Below are positions 40,715 through 45,979 of a DNA stretch of 45,979 nt, in pieces. The notes under the pieces were generated by a model that ran no database searches, was not told where the DNA came from, and was given only the letters and a program-made list of their open reading frames with translations. This DNA comes from Bacillota bacterium (lineage in GTDB: Bacteria > Bacillota > UBA4882 > UBA8346). A program made the position numbers and the translations under genes. Numbering within the stretch: the stretch's first letter is position 1; every line of letters begins with the position of its first letter. The stretch spans positions 1-45,979 of the forward strand of contig JAEZJK010000014.1 in assembly GCA_023415835.1 (NCBI GenBank), read 5' to 3'.

Positions 40715-42058
40715 ATGATGTTTAGTAACCGGGCCAAGCTGTTTAAATATCTATTTGCACTGGCGCTAGTAGTTTTTTTTGGCCTCCAACCATTATATGC
40801 GGCCGATGAACCGTTTTCAATAAAAGTGATGACCTTAAATCTGCACAATGGCCGGGATTCGACAGGCGCACCGAACCTGGATCGCTTTTTAGAATTAGCC
40901 GCCGCTAAACAACCGGATCTGATCGCCTTACAAGAAGTTGAAGGTCGACATCTCAAAAGATTAGAAACAGCCGGGTATCAAATCATTTCCGGGATGAATG
41001 CCAACCTTCCCTTTTTTCGGTTCGGAAATGTGATCCTCACCAAACATAAAGTCATTTACCACCGCCACCATTACCTCCCCAGCGAACGGGAACAACGCGG
41101 CTTAAATGAAGTAGCCGTCGAAATTAAAGGCCGTTATTTTCGGGTTTTGAACACCCATATCGGTTTGGGCTGGACGGAACAAATGCAACAGCTAAAGGAA
41201 ATCATACGAATTGCGGATTACCTTAATGAACCTTTGTTGATTGTAGGGGATTTCAATTTGGAACCCTCTAACAAGCTCCTCAAAGACTTCCGGTTTCAAC
41301 AAATCGGGGCGGTTTTTCCCCTCCCTAAAACCTTCCCTACCCGTAACCCTCGCTACCTGATTGATCTAATCTGGTACAGCCGGCATTGGCAACCGATCGA
41401 GGCAGAGGTCCTTGATTGGGACGGCTCGGATCATTTTCCGGTACTTTCCCGGTTAGCCCTAATTGAACCGTACTTGATCCCAATAGCCGAAGTGGAAATT
41501 CCCGATTTGACCAGGGAATATAACCCGCTTCTTCCCGATGTCGGCGGAACAAGGTATCAACTAAACGTTACAAGGAATATGGATGGTAATCCGGAAGAAA
41601 TAAACGGCGGCGGAACATTATATCTGAATAATATTTTACTGGGTATCGAATCCAATAACGGCCGACCCTTGTTTTCGGTCGGTGTTTCTAAAAATATCGA
41701 TCTCCGGGATTATGCCTCCTTGTGGGGGGTTCGGGGAAAAGCCCAGTGGTCTTTCATAGTCTCAACAACTTCCAAAGAAGATCCTTGGTTTACCTGGGAA
41801 CAATATTATCGCTGGAGTAACCTTTGGGGAACAAGGATCGAGGCTATTTACGGAGCAGAACCGGATTTTAAAATCGGGCAAATGTATCTTCCTTCAGAAA
41901 GATGGCGCTATCGCTTGGAGGCGGATAACGACCACGGATTTGCTTTTGGAGTAGCGATATCCCCCGATAAAAAACAAATATTTGAATTGCAAAGGTACCG
42001 TGAAAATAGAGAATACCATTGGTCAGTAGGTTGGAGCCTTTACGGGTTTAAGAATTAG
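40715..42058 (+). CDS. Secreted endonuclease/exonuclease/phosphatase-family protein with beta-rich C-domain
   Basis: 447 residues. Signal peptide (AKLFKYLFALALVVFFGLQPLYA-ADE). EEP/DNase I-like domain at ~35-250: VMTLNLHNGRD, DLIALQEVEG, FRVLNTHIGL, LIVGDFNLEP and WDGSDHFPVL, i.e. the metal-binding and catalytic residues of this fold. The substrate may be nucleic acid or a phosphodiester or lipid. The last ~180 residues are an unassigned region rich in alternating aromatic strands (WFTWEQYYRWSNLWGTRIEA, ending SVGWSLYGFKN). ATG at 40715 lies behind GGGGAAGGA; an earlier ATG at 40682 is unlikely. Converges with the hydrolase gene, overlapping by 11 bp. Confidence 0.85.
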   Translation: MMFSNRAKLFKYLFALALVVFFGLQPLYAADEPFSIKVMTLNLHNGRDSTGAPNLDRFLELAAAKQPDLIALQEVEGRHLKRLETAGYQIISGMNANLPFFRFGNVILTKHKVIYHRHHYLPSEREQRGLNEVAVEIKGRYFRVLNTHIGLGWTEQMQQLKEIIRIADYLNEPLLIVGDFNLEPSNKLLKDFRFQQIGAVFPLPKTFPTRNPRYLIDLIWYSRHWQPIEAEVLDWDGSDHFPVLSRLALIEPYLIPIAEVEIPDLTREYNPLLPDVGGTRYQLNVTRNMDGNPEEINGGGTLYLNNILLGIESNNGRPLFSVGVSKNIDLRDYASLWGVRGKAQWSFIVSTTSKEDPWFTWEQYYRWSNLWGTRIEAIYGAEPDFKIGQMYLPSERWRYRLEADNDHGFAFGVAISPDKKQIFELQRYRENREYHWSVGWSLYGFKN

Positions 42059-42854
42059 TAATAAATTGCATCTTATGCAACCAGTTTTCACAAAGTTGCT
42101 TCCAGATCCCCACTTCGGGATAGTCATCGGCTAACTTCAACCCGTGCCTCCCTTCCGGAAAAACATGTAACTCCCAAGGCACTCCATTTTTACGGAGCGC
42201 TCCCGCAAAAAGTATTGAATTTTCAACCGGTACCGAAGCGTCATTGGCGGTGTGCCAAATAAAGCTCGGTGGAGTTTCCGGGGTCACATTAAGTTCATGG
42301 GAGAGCGCGGTTAACAGAGACGGGGTTGGCGAATCCCCCAGCAAACAGTCGATGGAGCCTTGATGCCGGTATTCCCCGAAGGTAATCACCGGATAACTCA
42401 AAATCAAACCGTTCGGTTGACAACTCACCCTTTCAACCGGATCAGTGGCACAGGCATCACCCTGATCAAAACCGGTTGCGACGGTGGCAGCCAGATGGCC
42501 TCCGGCGGAAAAACCAAGCAGCAGGATTTTATCAGGAGAAACCTGCCACTCGACGGCATGATAACGGACCATTCGGACAGCCCGTTTAGCGTCCAACATC
42601 GGGTAGGGATGCCGATATGGAGCCACCCGATAGTCTAAAACAAAAGCGGCTAAACCGATTCGGTTCATCCATTCGGCAACCGGCGCCCCTTCCATTTCCG
42701 AACGGTGATTATACCCTCCTCCCGGACAAATTATCACCGCTCCGGTGGGCTTACCCGTATTTAATAAATAAGGCGTAAGCTGCGGCGTAAAGTCGCCAAT
42801 CTCCGGATTATAACCCGGCGGATTACTATTCCAAAGCTTAATCGATTTTAGCAT
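42048..42854 (-). CDS. Alpha/beta-hydrolase, acetyl-esterase-like
   Basis: 268 residues. VIICPGGGYNHRSEMEGAPVAEWMN (oxyanion loop), FVLDYRVAPYRHPYPMLDAKRAVRMVRYHA, LGFSAGGHLAATVA (nucleophile Ser in GxSxG), TANDASVPVENSILFAGALRKNGVP (catalytic Asp) and FPEGRHGLKLA (catalytic His) form a complete triad. Resembles the BD-FAE/axe-type carbohydrate acetyl esterases. No signal peptide, so it would act in the cytoplasm on imported, acetylated oligosaccharides; the substrate is inferred only. ATG at 42854, tail-to-tail with the EEP gene. Confidence 0.88.
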   Translation of the reverse strand: MLKSIKLWNSNPPGYNPEIGDFTPQLTPYLLNTGKPTGAVIICPGGGYNHRSEMEGAPVAEWMNRIGLAAFVLDYRVAPYRHPYPMLDAKRAVRMVRYHAVEWQVSPDKILLLGFSAGGHLAATVATGFDQGDACATDPVERVSCQPNGLILSYPVITFGEYRHQGSIDCLLGDSPTPSLLTALSHELNVTPETPPSFIWHTANDASVPVENSILFAGALRKNGVPWELHVFPEGRHGLKLADDYPEVGIWKQLCENWLHKMQFITNS

Positions 42855-43247
42855 TCGAGCGCTCCTGTGGCAAAAGTGCCTATCGACTAATATACCACTT
42901 TATAGCCAAAAATACAATTTTAGGATTCGTTTTTAGCGCTGGTAATGAATAATATAAATTTGTTTATTCGGAATATTCAAAACAACAAGGGCATATCCTT
43001 ATACTAGGTGAACTGGTGTGATTTGAAGGGAGGCGCCGATTAATCCATGCTTCTTCATGATAACACTAGAAAAATCATTTGCGGCAAGGAGGTGTTGGGC
43101 TTTCAGGTTACCGAAAAAAAACACCGAACCGAGAAAGGATCCGGCACGGTTTGGAGATACGCCAGTATGGGGGTTTAAGGGACGGACACATATAAATTTA
43201 TATAAATAGCTAATCAAAAGTATGCCAATCGTTGCCGCTAATTTTTT
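42855..43247. other. Intergenic region with a doubtful small ORF
   Basis: Contains a plus-strand frame of 43 codons (43047-43178, MLLHDNTRKIICGKEVLGFQ...) with GGGAGG 13 bases upstream, too distant to be convincing. A minus-strand frame over the same DNA also lacks support. Otherwise nothing recognised. Confidence 0.35.
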
Positions 43248-43275
43248 CTCCTTTCTCGTTCGGTACGGAAAGGAG
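43248..43275 (+). promoter_or_regulatory. Hairpin sequestering the ribosome-binding site of the 27-codon ORF
   Basis: Perfect 8-bp arms CTCCTTTC / GAAAGGAG, extended inward by CGT / ACG with one bulge. The 3' arm contains the Shine-Dalgarno core, nine bases before the GTG at 43284. Confidence 0.55.
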
Positions 43276-43283
43276 GGGGTACG

Positions 43284-43367
43284 GTGAAATTGGTTTTGGA
43301 TTTGAAAACATTTGTGCTCCAGCTTAGATTGGTTTTTGAAAATAAACTCCGTAAGAAATCCGGTTAA
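43284..43367 (+). CDS. Possible 27-residue amphipathic peptide
   Basis: GTG start behind the strong site AAAGGAGGGGG. The product MKLVLDLKTFVLQLRLVFEN followed by KLRKKSG could form an amphipathic helix with a basic end. No family recognised. It ends 28 bp before the IS left end. Could be a small membrane-active peptide, a leader peptide, or chance; coding evidence is the ribosome-binding site and the hairpin over it. Confidence 0.4.
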   Translation: MKLVLDLKTFVLQLRLVFENKLRKKSG

Positions 43368-43395
43368 TAAATTTAAAGATTAATAAAGAGAAAAA

Positions 43396-45280
43396 GGGGC
43401 TGTTGCAAAATGAACTCAGAAAGTTCAGTTTGTAGCAGCTCCTTTTTGTCTAAATAGAATTTGCAGGCCCCAAAGAGCCTGCAAAAGCTGTATAATTAAG
43501 TTATGACGCCTAAATTATACAACAAAAATTATACCGAATTTAATGGATGTTTTCAATTAATTCTTCCATTAAATTACGAAGTGTTAATACCGGAGGATGA
43601 CTCAGTACGACTGCTCAGCCAAATATTGGAGGGATTAAATTACAAACAGTTAAGTATGGCATACCCTTCCAAAGGAAGAAAACCTGCAGTCGAGCCCAAA
43701 ACCCTGTTTAAAGTATTAACATACGCTTACATGAACAACATATATTCCAGCCGAAAAGTCGAAACAGCCTATCGAAGAGATATCAATTTTATGTGGCTTC
43801 TACAAGGTAAAAAAGCACCGGATCACTCTACCATCGCCAGGTTTCGGAAAGACTATCTTTGTGATGCGGTAGAATGCCTTTTCTACCAAATGGTTAAATA
43901 TCTAAACCAAACCGGCGAAGTAAACTTTGAGAATCTCTTTGTAGATGGTACAAAAATCGAAGCCAACGCCAACCGGTATACATTCGTCTGGAAAAAGGTT
44001 GTCGACAAAAATGAAGCAAAAATGTATGTGAAAATCCAATCCTGTATCGAGCAGATCAATCTGACCTACATGACCGGGTTTAAAGTTAATAAAGAAACCC
44101 TATTATACGACCTTAAGGCCGTACTTGCTTACCTTGAGGACAAAAGGCAGCAAGAGCGGATAGAGTTTGTTCATGGTATTGGAAAGCGCAAGTCAAAGCT
44201 GCAGAATTTAACCGAAGAATTGCAGTCTTTTTATGAACGTCAGGAAAATACAATACCCACAATCAATTGTTTGAAGGAAGAAACAGCTATTCCAAGACTG
44301 ATCCGGATGCGGCCTTCATGCATATGAAAGATGATCATATGCGCAATGCCCAGTTGAAACCAGCCTACAATGTTCAAATTGGAGTGGAGAGTGAATATGT
44401 AACCGGAGTCGGTATATTTCAAGATAGAAGTGACACTGCCACGCTAATTCCACTTTTGAATAATATGGAGTCCCGTTTAAACGCCTCTTATCAAAAAGTC
44501 ATTGCAGATTCCGGGTATGAGAGTGAAGAAAACTATCTTTATTTAGAAGAAAAAAATCAAACCTACTACATAAAACCGCAAACCTATGAAAAATGGAAAT
44601 CGAAAAGTTTTAAAAACGACATCAGTAAACGGGAAAATATGACCTATGATTCAATAAAAGATGAATATACTTGTCACAATGGAAAGCGGCTTAAACCTGT
44701 AGGCATCACCCACAGGAGATCAGCCACTGGTTATTGTTCGGAAATAACCATATACGAATGTGAAGACTGTTTGGGCTGTCCCTATAAAGCCAAGTGTACT
44801 AAAGCAAAAGGCAGCCGGCAAATGCAGGTATCCAAAAAGTTTATCGAAAAACGTCAGGTATCCTATGAAAACATCATGTCTCAAGAAGGAATTCTATTAA
44901 GAGTTAACCGTTCAATCCAAGTCGAAGGGGCTTTTGGAGTCCTGAAAGATGACTACAATTTCAACCGATTTTTGACACGGGGAAAAACCAACGTAAAAAA
45001 TGAGTTTATTCTGTTATGCTTTTACAATGTTAATAAACTGCATGCTAAAATACAGAATGAACGAGTTGGAACAGCGCTTCATCAGTTAAAAATAGCCTAA
45101 ATAGCTTGATGCGATATTTTATAAAAAAGCCCTAAACCAAGTGGCTTATTTAAGTGTGTCTATAATCAGGCATTTTTAGAGACGGTTAAAGTATTATCTT
45201 ATTTACTTTGTTGTTTCAATGCTTTTCATACAAAAAAGGAGCGTCGCTAACTACTTAAAAAGTAATTTTGCGACACCCCC
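43396..45280 (+). mobile_element. IS1182-family insertion sequence (frameshifted)
   Basis: About 1.88 kb. Terminal inverted repeats GGGGCTGTTGCAAAAT (43396-43411) and, inverted, GGGGGTGTCGCAAAAT (45265-45280). Each end also folds into an imperfect hairpin flanked by A and T runs (43391-43447; 45232-45284). No clear target duplication (left flank GAGAAAAA, right flank TTTTAAAC). The right end lies 8 bp from the korC stop. Confidence 0.85.
43503..45100 (+). pseudogene. IS1182-family transposase, split by a frameshift
   Basis: Two overlapping frames make one ~530-residue DDE transposase. Frame 1 (43503-44327) holds the N-terminal DUF772 region (YPSKGRKPAVEPKTLFKVLTYAYMNNIYSSRKVE, DHSTIARFR) and the first catalytic Asp in NLFVDGTKIEANANRYT. 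Frame 2 (to 45100) continues GRNSYSKTDPDAAFMHMKDD, YNVQIGVESEYVTG, VIADSGYESEENY (second Asp), CPYKAKC and IQVEGAFGVLKDDYNFNRFL (final Glu). The frames join at the A4 run 44245-44248, where one extra A would restore the protein. Either a recent 1-nt loss or, less likely, -1 frameshifting. Confidence 0.87.
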
Positions 45281-45284
45281 TTTT
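45232..45284 (-). terminator. IS right-end hairpin acting as korC terminator
   Basis: On the minus strand the hairpin runs from GGGGGTGTCGC to GCGACGCTCC and ends in T6, 4 bp after the korC stop. It can terminate the korBC transcript and block read-in to the IS. Confidence 0.6.
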
Positions 45285-45288
45285 AAAC

Positions 45289-45825
45289 TTATCCAAGTTC
45301 CATTCCCTTTTCCAAGGCGGCTCGGTTAATTCCGATCAAATCCTTTTTCTTACCGGTAAGCACCTTTTCGGTCAACACCTTCATCACCGTATCCACACTA
45401 ACCACGCCGGTTGCTTTTAAAACCGCCCCCATCACCACCATGTTGGCGACTTTGGTATTACCAAGCTCATTGGCAATTTCATTGGCAGGAACAGCAACCG
45501 CTTTAATATCCGTTCGTTTCGGTTGGATATTGATTAATGACGAATTATAGAACAAGGTCCCTCCCGGTTTTACCATCGCTTCGAATTTCTCCATGGATGG
45601 ACGGTTCATTGCCACTAAAATACCGAGTTCGGAGATTACTGGCGAACCAACCGTATCATCGGAGACGATTACCGAACAATTGGCGGTGCCGCCTCGCATT
45701 TCCGGACCATAGGAAGGAAAGTAAGTGACGTTTTTACCCTCATACATTCCGGAATAAGTCAATAACTGGCCCATCAACATCACGCCTTGCCCGCCGAAAC
45801 CGGCAAAAATCGATTCTAAGATCAT
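45289..45825 (-). CDS. korC: 2-oxoacid:ferredoxin oxidoreductase, gamma subunit (KorC type)
   Basis: Gamma subunit of a ferredoxin-dependent 2-oxoacid (probably 2-oxoglutarate) oxidoreductase. 178 residues: ESIFAGFGGQGVMLMGQLL, YFPSYGPEMRGGTANCSVIVSD (signature), GILVAMNRPSMEKF, NTKVANMVVMGAVL. The start is ATG at 45825 behind GGGAGG and overlaps the korB stop by 4 bp (ATGA); the 36-codon upstream extension lies inside korB. The separate gamma subunit of this size is typical of Kor rather than of fused pyruvate enzymes; substrate assignment is tentative. Confidence 0.9.
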   Translation of the reverse strand: MILESIFAGFGGQGVMLMGQLLTYSGMYEGKNVTYFPSYGPEMRGGTANCSVIVSDDTVGSPVISELGILVAMNRPSMEKFEAMVKPGGTLFYNSSLINIQPKRTDIKAVAVPANEIANELGNTKVANMVVMGAVLKATGVVSVDTVMKVLTEKVLTGKKKDLIGINRAALEKGMELG

Positions 45826-45979
45826 TGCGCTACCTCCCGATCCCGTACTACTCCCAGGGGAAACTGGGGAATCATCTTGTCTTCCAGCCATTTGAGAGCG
45901 TCCACCGGAGCCATGCCCCAGTTGGTCGGGCAAGTTGACAATACTTCAACCATCGTGAAACCTTTGCCCTGGACCTGAT
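45822..45979 (-). CDS. korB: 2-oxoacid:ferredoxin oxidoreductase, beta subunit, C-terminal fragment
   Basis: Only the last ~51 codons are inside the window; the gene continues past 45979. The translated end reads QVQGKGFTMVEVLSTCPTNW, then GMAPVDALKWLEDKMIPQFP and LGVVRDREVAQ, matching the C-terminus of the thiamine-diphosphate-binding beta subunit (STCPTNW block). The stop overlaps the korC start, indicating an operon with the alpha subunit presumably upstream. Confidence 0.88.
   Translation of the reverse strand, partial: QVQGKGFTMVEVLSTCPTNWGMAPVDALKWLEDKMIPQFPLGVVRDREVAQ

Noticed and set aside
40651..40956. 101-codon minus-strand frame divergent from the coiled-coil ORF
   Set aside because: Lies opposite the signal peptide and start of the EEP gene, which has clear family motifs.
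1..45979. tRNA, rRNA, CRISPR, prophage or toxin-antitoxin loci
   Set aside because: Looked for cloverleaf-like ends, regular repeat arrays, integrases and paired small genes; apart from tmRNA and a possible 27-codon ORF nothing convincing was found.

Overview
The window looks like chromosome of an anaerobic, endospore-forming, motile, Clostridia-like Firmicute. Support comes from spmA/spmB, whiA, sepF, divIVA, a Bacillus-type cggR-gap-pgk-tpi-gpm-eno operon, an oxygen-sensitive class III ribonucleotide reductase (nrdDG), a ferredoxin-dependent 2-oxoacid oxidoreductase, FeoB iron uptake, two chemoreceptors and frequent TTG starts behind strong GGAGG sites. The genus cannot be fixed from this sequence.

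Layout. 1-5905 (all minus): 5' part of tmRNA, smpB, a membrane-fused spermidine-synthase-like protein, ackA with its own promoter and leader hairpin, a hotdog thioesterase and a chemoreceptor with a cysteine-rich tail. 5906-6530: decayed IS200-type transposase. 6538-14196 (minus): complete lower-glycolysis operon cggR-gap-pgk-tpiA-gpmI-eno, followed by secG, with a recognisable CggR operator. 14225-14400: two composite palindromes. 14625-17189: whiA (minus), then spmA and spmB (plus), with repeats between them. 17265-27418 (minus): long run nrdR-nrdD-nrdG-pgeF-HlyD-like-phoH-yggS-sepF-proC-ylmH-divIVA linking dNTP supply, cell-wall editing and division. 27420-30200: AT-rich accessory island with a CPBP membrane protease and a multi-pass histidine kinase, bordered by a MITE. 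30213-34767: duplicated AdoMet-decarboxylase-like gene, HD-GYP phosphodiesterase under a c-di-GMP-I riboswitch, DUF378 protein and a chemoreceptor with a sigma-28-type promoter. 34901-40311: SulP transporter, DUF486 protein, feoB, a Cys-rich/FeoA fusion and fur with Fur sites, then a second copy of the MITE. 40256-45979: a coiled-coil ORF whose tail is MITE sequence, a secreted endonuclease/phosphatase-family protein, an acetyl-esterase-like hydrolase, small ORFs, a frameshifted IS1182-family element, and korC plus the end of korB.

How it fits together. The core is central carbon flow (CggR-controlled triose phase, acetate kinase for ATP, ferredoxin-linked 2-oxoacid oxidation), anaerobic dNTP synthesis under NrdR, and cell division and spore maturation. 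Iron uptake is under Fur, and c-di-GMP/chemotaxis genes sit together. The least ordinary material lies in the intergenic DNA: a MITE in two near-identical copies with 4-bp target duplications, a related-looking 83-bp element with a 6-bp duplication inside the nrd operon, paired palindromes with changed stems but a similar loop, and dispersed TCAGGAG/GAGGCA-type repeats, one of which encodes the tail of DivIVA. No CRISPR array, rRNA or tRNA was seen. All assignments come from reading the sequence by eye; no database search was run.
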